From assembly GCA_021817025.1 (NCBI GenBank), contig JAKAWF010000248.1:1-5634 (forward strand): 5,634 nt of DNA. The letters are read 5' to 3'. This DNA comes from a bacterium. GTDB taxonomy: Bacteria; Chloroflexota; Dormibacteria; UBA8260; Bog-877. The notes beneath the pieces are model-generated. The model searched no databases, was not told where the DNA came from, and was given only the letters and a program-made list of their open reading frames with translations. Position numbers and translations under genes: made by a program. This document shows, piece after piece, positions 1-5,578 of the stretch (position 1 is the first letter of the stretch; every line of letters starts with the position of its first letter).

Positions 1-145
1 GGTAGCCCCCTCCCCAGCCGCGGGTCCCCGCAGGCTGGGGTGGAAGCCCCATCCCGGCGACTCGACTCTGTCGGGCCGCGGGATAGGGTAAGTTGCGGCA
101 GGTGGGAGTAACCATCAACCCGATGAGGAGCTAGTCTGAACAGCC
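1..145 (+). ncRNA. Structured RNA-like segment, possible group II intron domain I remnant
   Basis: The segment is rich in pairing. CCCCAGCC (12-19) pairs with GGCTGGGG (33-40), enclosing GCGG (20-23) paired with CCGC (28-31) and leaving one bulged A at 32. ATCCCG (51-56) can also pair with a CGGGAT a little further on, around GAC/GTC pairing in the middle. The following stretch (about 87-142), with GGTAAGTTGCGG, GAGTAACC, CCGATGAGGAGC and CTGAAC, reminds me of domain I of bacterial group II introns. That resemblance is from memory and was not aligned. No intron-encoded reverse transcriptase follows, so if the call is right this is a truncated copy or one entering from outside the window. Strand is assumed from the motif reading direction. 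Confidence 0.25.
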
Positions 146-509
146 TCGCCGGCAGCACCGCCGCATCGCCGACCCTACGACCTCACGCGGTCATCCGTTT
201 TCCCCACGGTGCCCGCCAGAACGACGTGCGATCCCTGGGGATCAGTCCCATCTGCTCCAGGATCGCCAGCCTCCGGTACGCCGCCCGCTTGCCGGCACCG
301 CCCTCGCCGCCGACCCGGAACTAGTCTCACCGCCCGCTCCGGCGGATACCTGGTCGTCCTTGGCACACCTCCATCACCTCAACGAATGGAGGCCCCAGCT
401 TCCCCGAACGGTTGAATACCCTGGGGACCACGCTCTCTTCGGGGAGGAGCGTCTCGGAGTCTCGGCACTTCCGCGGCCACACAGCCGCCAGGTCCGCAGC
501 CACCTCACC
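146..509. other. Gene-poor GC-rich stretch downstream of the HNH gene
   Basis: I see no convincing gene here. Open frames on both strands are low-complexity and rich in Arg, Pro and Gly, as expected by chance at this GC content. A minus-strand stop-free stretch (320-183) reads more like protein but has no start codon. A hairpin, ACGCTC (430-435) with GAGCGT (447-452), lies 58-80 bases past the HNH stop on that gene's downstream side. It has no T-run, so a terminator role is only possible. Confidence 0.5.
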
Positions 510-1433
510 CTACCGCCGCCACACCTCGTCCATGTGCCACTCCAGCTGCGCCGGGGACGGCCGGTCCGCCATCGCCGCCGGCAGCACGGGGACTTGGCCC
601 GCCAGCGCCCGGTACTCCACCCCGTTCTGGAACTCCAGCTGCAGTCGGGGGCTGGCCTGGATCTGGAGCGTTTTGGGGTGGAGCCCCAGGTACCCCAGGT
701 CGAAGAGCTGGTGCACATCGGAGCGGAGTAGGAGGCCGTTGCTCACGGCGTGGCTGCCACCCCTCGCGGCGGGGCGGATGTGGCAGGCCTCCAGGGTGGG
801 AATGACCCGTTCCCTGGTGAAGGCGCAGCGGCGCTGGTACGCGTTGGCCACAAGAGCGGCAAACGCTCCCTGCCCCAGCCGGTGCCGCGAGCGCCCCTCG
901 GCAAACTGCACCGCCTCCTCCTCCCGGTGCTCCCCCGCGGGCAGCAGCGGCCCTGGCAGCCGCTCCAGCACCTGCTCCCAGAGGTGTCGGCCGATGCCCC
1001 CCTCGGAGTCGTAGCCCTTACCCTGGACGATGTTGCGCTCCCAGTCGGAGGGCTCTTGGATCCAGTCCTCCCGGGGAAACATCACCAGAGAGCGCAGCAT
1101 GACGCAGCCCAGCTCCTCGGTCTCCGAGATCGGCTCCCCTTGGCGAAGGGAGCTGAGGCGGGCTAGGAATTCCTCGTAGGTGGCGGCGCCATTGCCCTCG
1201 CCAAAGGACTTCCAGGCCAGCAGCATCGGGAGCCGGGTAAAGCCCTCGAACCAACCCATCCCACAGATGGCGCGCTCTGGGTAGTGGAGTTTGAAGAGGA
1301 AGGGGTCGCCCGGCTGCAGCGCCCGGAACTCATCCTTGGAGCGGGGCCGCCAGAAGTTCACCTCCTCCAGCTCGGGGTGCTGGGCGAGGAAGCGGTACCA
1401 GTCCCGATGCGTGAGTCCGACGTAGAGCCGCAT
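510..1433 (-). CDS. PUA/EVE-like + HNH endonuclease, putative type IV restriction enzyme
   Basis: This is a 307-aa putative restriction endonuclease. Residues about 1-135 (MRLYVGLTHRDWYRFL, EVNFWRP, DPFLFKL, LLAWKSFG) look like the N-terminal PUA/EVE-like module found before HNH nucleases. Residues about 184-250 carry the nuclease: RLGQGAF (185-191), C203, then LEACHIRP with H218, N232 in SNGLLLRSD, and H241 in HQLFDLGYLGL, giving the H-N-H set. The C-terminus, LEWHMDEVWRR, matches the usual family ending, so the gene looks complete. Characterised EVE-HNH enzymes such as VcaM4I cut DNA carrying modified cytosine. Applying that here is inference, since the modification read by this protein cannot be deduced. 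The start ATG has no Shine-Dalgarno, but a TACACT -10-like box lies 8 bases upstream, suggesting a leaderless mRNA. The gene is divergent from the recombinase remnant and shares its very high GC. Confidence 0.88.
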   Translation of the reverse strand: MRLYVGLTHRDWYRFLAQHPELEEVNFWRPRSKDEFRALQPGDPFLFKLHYPERAICGMGWFEGFTRLPMLLAWKSFGEGNGAATYEEFLARLSSLRQGEPISETEELGCVMLRSLVMFPREDWIQEPSDWERNIVQGKGYDSEGGIGRHLWEQVLERLPGPLLPAGEHREEEAVQFAEGRSRHRLGQGAFAALVANAYQRRCAFTRERVIPTLEACHIRPAARGGSHAVSNGLLLRSDVHQLFDLGYLGLHPKTLQIQASPRLQLEFQNGVEYRALAGQVPVLPAAMADRPSPAQLEWHMDEVWRR

Positions 1434-1441
1434 CGGGGGAG

Positions 1442-1447
1442 AGTGTA
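1442..1447 (-). promoter_or_regulatory. -10-like box for the HNH gene
   Basis: On the minus strand TACACT ends 8 bases before the ATG at 1433, placing transcription start at or next to the start codon. Four of six bases match the TATAAT consensus, including the strongest positions (first T, second A, last T). No clear -35 box is visible at 16-18 bp. There is no Shine-Dalgarno, which fits a leaderless message. Confidence 0.4.
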
Positions 1448-1759
1448 GGCCGGGTGGGGGTGATTTGGACCACCTTCGCGCCCCTCAACCCGCCGGATCG
1501 GGGGCGTGGGCCTTCACCCCGGCTACGTCGCCGGTCCCGACCTCCGCTGATGCCTGCGGGACCCGGGATCCCGCGGCCCGGTGGGCCGCGCGATCTGGGG
1601 CCCGGCCCCCACCCTACTTTGCGGGCGGCCGGGTCCCGCCTCCGCGACGCCTCCTTCACCCCGGGGGGCCGTCGACCCGTGCGTCCGCCAGGGCGCCGGG
1701 ATGGGGCCGCTTCGGCCCAGCAGGGGCCCACGGCCGGGCTGCGGCCGGACTCAGAAGAG
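1448..1759. other. Very GC-rich intergenic region with dyads and repeated blocks
   Basis: No gene is supported here. Open frames run through, but their translations are Pro/Gly/Arg-rich and have no domain. The region contains a perfect 8-bp stem with a 3-base loop (1572-1579 with 1583-1590), an adjacent stem (1556-1561 with 1569-1574) and a third pairing (1597-1605 with 1629-1637, one G-U). The 12-mer CCTTCACCCCGG occurs twice, at 1511 and 1653. A block of about 25 bases is roughly duplicated at 1530-1555 and 1628-1652. Its place between the nuclease promoter and the recombinase remnant would suit old recombinase arm sites or regulatory DNA, but some of this structure is expected by chance at such GC. 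Confidence 0.45.
1511..1664. repeat. Duplicated 12-mer and 25-base block
   Basis: CCTTCACCCCGG is found at 1511-1522 and 1653-1664. Between the copies, a block at 1530-1555 recurs with a few changes at 1628-1652. The order differs: 12-mer then block on the left, block then 12-mer on the right. This is not a simple tandem repeat. Function is unknown; recombinase arm-type binding sites are one possibility given the integrase remnant that follows. Confidence 0.4.
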
Positions 1760-2652
1760 GTGGCGATCTCGGCCCCGGACCTCCTAACCGTGCGAGGGCT
1801 GGTGGTGCTCTTCGCCGCCAACACCGGCCGGCAGAGCAGCAGCCGGGAGTACCGGGGGGTGCTGCTCTTCTTCATCCGCTTCGCCGAAGAGAGGGGGTCA
1901 AACAGGGCCTGGACCTCGACTTCGCCCCCCTCCTCTCCTACGAGGCCAGCCTCAGCCGGCTGGCGCCCAGTACCCGCCACCACCGCACCCTCTTCCTGCG
2001 CCAGTTCCTGCGCTTTTTGGAGCGCTCCCGGCTGGTCCGCCCGGGGCTCTCCGAGGGGCTTCGGGTGCAGCCGGTGCCCGCGCACCATCCCCACCAGGCG
2101 ATCTCCCTGGAGCAGTCCCTGCAGACTGTCGCGGCGGCCCCTGACCCAAGGGCCCAGCTCCTCCTGCTGCTCCCTTTGGGGACCGGGGCCCGGATCTCGG
2201 AGCTGCTGCGCTGCGACCTCTCCTCCTAGCAGGAGGGGCTGCTCCACTTCTCCGGCAAGACCGGGACGAGGGCGGTACCCCTCGGCCCCAGGGTGCGGGG
2301 CTAGCTCGAGGCCGAGCTCGGCTGCCTGGGGGAGGGGAACGGCTCCGCCCCCCTCTTCCGCTCCCGCCAGGAACGGCTCTCGGACCGCCGGGCCCGGGAG
2401 ATCCTGGCCCTCTGCTGCCAGCGGGCCGGCCTGCCGCCGCTCTGCCCGCACGACCTCCGCCACGCCGCCAGCGCCAGGTGGCTTCGGGCGGGAATCCCGC
2501 TGGTGGTGGTCTCGCGCACCCTGGGTCACGCCGAAGGTGCTAGGGCGCAGTCTTCGCTTGGGCGGCCCCGGCTCACGCTACCTGAGCGGCCTTCCGCTGC
2601 CCTTCTGCTGCCTGTGGCAGCGACCCGAGGCTTCGGTAACCGGGCACGATGA
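1760..2652 (+). pseudogene. Decayed tyrosine recombinase/integrase (frameshift plus two TAG stops)
   Basis: This is the remnant of a phage-type or Xer-like tyrosine recombinase. The core-binding part starts in one frame (LVVLFAANTGR, EYRGVLLFFIRFAEERG). It continues after a frameshift near the G-run at 1893-1897 in another frame (YEASLSRLAPSTRHHRTLFL). The catalytic domain keeps the first Arg in TGARISELLR (codon 2191), the Lys in SGKTGTRAVPL (2257), HxxR in HDLRH (His 2449, Arg 2458) and the later His in LGHA (2527). In-frame TAG stops interrupt it at 2227 and 2302. The Tyr nucleophile is not in frame; a Tyr in SRYLSGL (codon 2579) lies in the earlier frame, hinting at a second indel. The start is uncertain: GTG at 1760 is the nearest plausible one, and homology fades after about 2535, with the frame ending at 2652. 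It marks an old mobile element and should be inactive. Confidence 0.85.
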
Positions 2653-2657
2653 TCGTG
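2645..2657. promoter_or_regulatory. Operator-like palindrome CACGATGATCGTG
   Basis: CACGAT and ATCGTG form a perfect 6-bp inverted repeat around one G. It sits where the GC-rich left segment gives way to the less GC-rich right segment, about 135 bp upstream of the promoter of the two-gene operon and across the last codons of the recombinase remnant. It could be a repressor site or a recombination core. A 13-base near-palindrome can arise by chance. Confidence 0.2.
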
Positions 2658-2769
2658 ACAGTGGGAACACGTCGCCTTCTGGTCACCCTCGGAGCTGCTC
2701 CACGCGCATTTGCGTCGCACGAGCCGTCCAGGGCTAATATCACACCAGTGAGCCGCACATCTGTTTGGA

Positions 2770-2798
2770 GCGACACTCGAACTCGGGCGGTGTATCCT
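2770..2798 (+). promoter_or_regulatory. Promoter of the two-gene operon
   Basis: GCGACA (2770-2775, four of six to TTGACA) and TATCCT (2793-2798, four of six to TATAAT) are separated by exactly 17 bp. The predicted transcription start, 7-8 bases after the -10 box, falls on or beside the GTG at 2806, so the first gene would be leaderless. An AT-rich island, TAATAT at 2735-2740, is a weaker alternative with a poor -35 and 19-bp spacing. Confidence 0.5.
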
Positions 2799-2805
2799 CG
2801 TTGCC

Positions 2806-3648
2806 GTGCCGAGGCATCCGGGACCGCCGCGGGTCGCCGTCGCGATGATTTCGGCGGTCGGGGGCGGTGGCCTCTACCATGGCGAGCAGGAAGCACTCAT
2901 GGAGTCACTGCGTCGCGGAACGGGTGTCGAGTCCCACGGTCGAAGCTGGCACGTCGGGCCACTGGAGGCTGAGGGCGAGTTGACCTTTGGGCAGATCGGG
3001 TTCGAGAGGCCGGGCGAACCTGCGACCGTCTGGGACCAAGTAAACCTAGACTTCCACCCTGTTGCGCAGACCCAGGGCCACACGTCTCGCTTCGTCGTCG
3101 ACTTCCCGAGAGGCCGAGTCGCGTTTCAAGTACGCCCTGGGCAGATCGAACCGTACGGATTCGCGTCCGCATTCCGGGCGCTTCTCAATGAAGCCGCTCC
3201 AGCGGGCTGGAGGTGGCAAGTCGAGGTGGCTGTCCTCGGCTTGCCGTGGGAGCGATGGGTAGAATCTGTGGACCGGATTACCGAGATCTCCTTCACCCTC
3301 GAGGAGCCAAACCCCTCGTACGGGGACAGGACCGAGGTCAAACGGATCATTGCGGGCATCAGGGCCGCGAAGACCCGAGTAGTGGCGTCTGTACCTGAGA
3401 ACGCGGATCACGGCATCGACGCGAACTCGCAGCTGATTCGCCAGGGAGTTGAGCACGCGAGACTCGGGTACGGCACCTGGAGAGCTACCGCAGTCAGCAA
3501 GTTCCAGCAATTGGTGAAATGGGTGGAGAAGCAGGACGGGCAACCAGTTCAACTCATCGGGGACCCAGACGATGCCGGGAACCCGACGAAAGATACACTC
3601 AGGCGCGGACTGGACGAACCGGAAGCTGAGAACGTGGACGGGGCGTGA
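2806..3648 (+). CDS. Uncharacterised 280-aa soluble protein, first gene of operon
   Basis: I do not recognise a named family. The protein has no signal peptide or membrane segment. Visible blocks are WHVGPLEAEGELTFGQIGF (48-66), a beta-like stretch FVVDFPRGRVAFQV with IEPYGFASAFRALLNE (96-129), RITEISFTLEEPNPSYGDR (157-175), an Ala/Lys-rich helix (176-195), GIDANSQLIRQGVEHARLGYG (203-223), and a polar acidic tail (252-280). The look of a beta-rich N-terminal half, then a PNP loop and a GYG motif, recalls uncharacterised accessory-region proteins, perhaps DUF4747-like; this is a weak impression. The GTG start is chosen because a promoter places transcription start on it. ATG at 2845 has no Shine-Dalgarno, while ATG at 2899 has AGGAAG 5 bases upstream and is a real alternative. 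The stop overlaps the next gene by 4 bp, so the two are probably translationally coupled and work together. Confidence 0.75.
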   Translation: MPRHPGPPRVAVAMISAVGGGGLYHGEQEALMESLRRGTGVESHGRSWHVGPLEAEGELTFGQIGFERPGEPATVWDQVNLDFHPVAQTQGHTSRFVVDFPRGRVAFQVRPGQIEPYGFASAFRALLNEAAPAGWRWQVEVAVLGLPWERWVESVDRITEISFTLEEPNPSYGDRTEVKRIIAGIRAAKTRVVASVPENADHGIDANSQLIRQGVEHARLGYGTWRATAVSKFQQLVKWVEKQDGQPVQLIGDPDDAGNPTKDTLRRGLDEPEAENVDGA

Positions 3649-4187
3649 TCATGTGGCGCATCAAGTGGCTTGTGCTGTCCTATGACTTGATAGCGACACT
3701 CGCTGCGTTCATCGGTGGAGCATCACTGTACGCTGGCGACACGGCCTTAGGAACCCGTGCTGTGCCTGTCTTCCTGGCCAGCTCAGCAATTGGCCTTGGT
3801 ACGTTGGGGACGACCTTTGCGGGTATGGCGCTGTTTGCCGGCGTGCTCGAAGATGAGAGATATCGCCGTACGGTGGAAGGCCTGCCTCACGGCATCGCGG
3901 GCGCCATTTGGCCCTTCCGTGTCATCGCATTTGTGGCACTGGTTGCCGCGTCTGTTGGCTTGGCTGTCGCAGTCGTCTGGACGCCTGGCTACACGGGTGT
4001 GGAAGCCGATCTCATATTCGCTTCTCCACCGGCTTTGGCGGTCTGGTGCGTTGTCGGGACGTGGCAGTTGTTCACGATGACGGCACTCCACGCCGAAGCG
4101 CGTCATGAAGTCGCTCAGAGCCCTTCGGCCTCGCCTTCCGACCATGAGGAGCGGACGTCGCGGATAACCGCTGGAGTGGGGACGTAG
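3645..4187 (+). CDS. Four-helix membrane protein, second gene of operon
   Basis: This is a 180-aa inner-membrane protein of unknown function. Four hydrophobic segments are clear: about 9-29, 40-68, 84-112 and 121-148. The positively charged N-terminus (WRIKW) and the 69-83 loop (EDERYRRTVEGLPHG) argue for an N-in/C-in topology with a short outer loop, TPGYTGVEAD. A polar C-terminal tail of about 30 residues, rich in Ser, Glu and Arg, would be cytosolic. GTG at 3645 overlaps the upstream TGA as GTGA, the usual arrangement for coupled translation; ATG at 3651 is an equally possible start two codons later. No transporter or enzyme signature is visible. Small multi-helix proteins paired with a soluble partner occur as membrane effectors in phage defence, for example KwaA of Kiwa (four helices), but gene order here is reversed and no homology is claimed. 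Confidence 0.8.
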   Translation: MIMWRIKWLVLSYDLIATLAAFIGGASLYAGDTALGTRAVPVFLASSAIGLGTLGTTFAGMALFAGVLEDERYRRTVEGLPHGIAGAIWPFRVIAFVALVAASVGLAVAVVWTPGYTGVEADLIFASPPALAVWCVVGTWQLFTMTALHAEARHEVAQSPSASPSDHEERTSRITAGVGT

Positions 4188-4364
4188 GTGATCACGGATC
4201 GCGCTCGGGGTGGCGAGCCCAGCTGACTGGGGGCCACGAAGAACTGCAGGTCATCAGCGTTGATACCGACATCTTCTCGCACAAGTGCGTCGGACCGCCT
4301 TGTCGGCTACCAACGCCCCTACGAAGCCTCGAGCGTCGATGTGTGGTATCTTTGCGTAAGCCAC
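4115..4364 (-). pseudogene. Possible broken small minus-strand gene
   Basis: Reading leftwards from a GTG at 4364, one frame gives a protein-like run (VAYAKIPHIDARGFVGALV, then ADKAVRRTCAR). It then needs a one-base shift near 4274-4284 to continue as EDVGINADDLQFFVAPSQLG and SVITYVPTPAV, ending at TGA 4117-4115. The joined reading would be about 83 codons and is less Arg/Pro-heavy than chance frames nearby. It overlaps the 3' end of the membrane-protein gene antisense. No family is recognised and no Shine-Dalgarno lies at a proper distance. It may be a remnant or a chance open stretch. Confidence 0.18.
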
Positions 4365-4761
4365 AGCATTCGCGGCACCCCATCTCCTGCGCGCCTCCCT
4401 TCGTCAGCCGCCAGGGAGCCGTAGACCGCCTCGGCTCCCTGGCCGGCACCGAGGCACGTCTGCCCCAAAGACCGGTCATGACTTTGGTGGCCTTGCCACA
4501 GCCGACCCGCCCGGAATGGATCGACTCCGCAGCCGCACCTGCAAAGTGGCGGCTGCCAGCGCGCTGGCTTAGCGGACCGGGGAAGACACTACAGGGTGAG
4601 GGGCCGGCCTGACCACGGATCGGCAGGCGCGCCGTGTCCGGAGCCGGAAGCGTCACCTGACTGTCTCCAATACCACCACTACCAGGCGACTAGTCAGTCG
4701 ATCTGGCCGCATCGGCGTCGCAGGTGGCGGCGGTGAGGGCACGGACGTTCGCGCGCGATGC
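4188..4761. other. 589-bp gap (4188-4776) between the operon and the NDT/TIR-like gene
   Basis: No intact gene is supported. Besides the possible minus-strand remnant, the gap holds a perfect 12-bp hairpin (4410-4443), a weak GCTCG/CGAGC stem just after the operon (4203-4218), an 8-base palindrome GACTAGTC (4688-4695), and two near-identical 13-mers at 4189 and 4610. None of the stems is followed by a T-run, so no standard intrinsic terminator is seen for the operon. Open frames such as the plus-strand one at 4343-4612 lack any recognisable domain. Confidence 0.5.
4410..4443. repeat. Perfect 12-bp inverted repeat (hairpin)
   Basis: GCCAGGGAGCCG (4410-4421) and CGGCTCCCTGGC (4432-4443) are exact reverse complements around a 10-base loop. 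No T-run follows on either strand, so it is not a classic terminator. It could be a structured RNA element, a protein-binding dyad or a recombination site. It is isolated, with no second copy in the window. Confidence 0.6.
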
Positions 4762-4767
4762 TATAGT
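4762..4767 (+). promoter_or_regulatory. -10 box for the NDT/TIR-like gene
   Basis: TATAGT (five of six to TATAAT) ends 9 bases before the ATG at 4777, so transcription would start within about 1-3 bases of the start codon. No good -35 box is seen at 16-18 bp, and no Shine-Dalgarno is present. This indicates a leaderless or nearly leaderless message. Confidence 0.5.
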
Positions 4768-4776
4768 GAGGGCTCG

Positions 4777-5571
4777 ATGGCCGGCACCGTATTTGTGATC
4801 TGCGCTATAGGCGAGCCCGATAGCCCCGAGCGCAAGCGCGCCGATACAATTCTCGACTACATCCTCACGCCCCTCGCGAGTGGCTTTGGCCTTAGCGTTA
4901 CGAGGGCGGACCGAGAGTCCAAGCCCGGGCATGTCACGACTCAGATTCTGCAATCCATTCTCGATGCAGCCGTGGTTGTGGCCGACCTCACCGGCCAGAA
5001 TCCGAACGTGTTCTATGAACTTGCCTTTGCCCACAGTTTCGGGAAGCCGGTAGTGCTCCTCGTCGACGATCTAGCAAGGCTACCGTTCGACACCCAGCAC
5101 GACCGAACCGTGTCCGTTGGCAACGCATCCTCCGGTATCCTGCTTGAGGACGGTGAGCGAGCGAAGGAGACGCTTCGAGGCGTATTCCAAGCTGTACTCG
5201 CGGAAAGCTACAAACCCGAGTCGCTTATTTCCACAGTAGCTGGGATCGCTGCTCTTGAGGACCGTCAGCCAGAGAACCCTGTAGCCTCGCAATTGGCCGA
5301 CTTGAAGGCTGCGATCGCCGACCTCCCGCGCCAGCTGGCGCAATTCCGCCCCGTGCTTTCTCCTTCATCTCGAGAGGAGAGGGTGGCGTTGACGCGACTA
5401 CTAGAGAGGCTGGTGGCGCAGTCTTTCGTGAGCGACGACGAATTGAGGGGCTTGATCACCGAACGCACATCCAGGGGATTCGACGCCTGGGTCCGGGCCT
5501 TAAGGGCAAGGAACCCATATGTGCCGCCCAGTGACACAGGCGACATCGACCCTGACGACATACCTTTTTAG
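4777..5571 (+). CDS. NDT-like/TIR-like domain protein, putative defence effector
   Basis: This is a 264-aa soluble protein. Residues about 4-97 form a Rossmann-like domain of the nucleoside 2-deoxyribosyltransferase/TIR-like group. A first strand (VFVICAIG) is followed by an insert with DSPERKRAD and a helix, then TRAD, HVTTQILQSILDAA, the hallmark VVVADLTGQNPNVFYELAFAH (66-86), and the strand GKPVVLLVDD. D70, N75, N77, E81 and H86 are the likely key positions; E81 sits where such folds often carry the active-site acid. Residues 135-264 are mostly helical, with no recognised domain and an acidic tail (DTGDIDPDDIPF). Relatives with this domain hydrolyse or transfer nucleosides or NAD-type substrates, and several act as effectors in phage defence; substrate and role here are inferred. 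It stands alone, with its own promoter, 589 bp after the operon. Terminal codon is TAG; no terminator is seen. Confidence 0.75.
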   Translation: MAGTVFVICAIGEPDSPERKRADTILDYILTPLASGFGLSVTRADRESKPGHVTTQILQSILDAAVVVADLTGQNPNVFYELAFAHSFGKPVVLLVDDLARLPFDTQHDRTVSVGNASSGILLEDGERAKETLRGVFQAVLAESYKPESLISTVAGIAALEDRQPENPVASQLADLKAAIADLPRQLAQFRPVLSPSSREERVALTRLLERLVAQSFVSDDELRGLITERTSRGFDAWVRALRARNPYVPPSDTGDIDPDDIPF

Positions 5572-5578
5572 GGTCGCT

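Noticed and set aside
175..366. RYPPERAVRLV as an IS3-type OrfA remnant
   Set aside because: The likeness stops after eleven residues and the following sequence has no helix-turn-helix or transposase features.
430..452. Intrinsic terminator of the HNH gene
   Set aside because: The 6-bp stem is not followed by a T-run in the direction of transcription, so I did not call it.
412..1014. Long plus-strand open frames opposite the HNH gene
   Set aside because: Low-complexity translations, antisense to a gene with clear family motifs.
2227..2304. TAG recoding to explain the two in-frame amber codons in the recombinase
   Set aside because: The HNH gene, the membrane-protein gene and the NDT/TIR-like gene all appear to end on TAG, and the recombinase also carries a frameshift, so decay is the simpler reading.
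1330..2529. Long minus-strand open frame of 399 codons
   Set aside because: It is antisense to the recombinase remnant, overlaps the HNH start, and its Pro/Gly/Arg/Glu-rich sequence has no domain; such shadows are common at this GC.
2710..2740. TTGCGT/TAATAT as the main promoter of the operon
   Set aside because: Spacing is 19 bp and the -35 match is poor; the 2770-2798 promoter has 17-bp spacing and better fits the GTG start.
4690..5034. Minus-strand 114-codon frame
   Set aside because: It is the antisense shadow of the NDT/TIR-like gene, which has clear motifs and a promoter.
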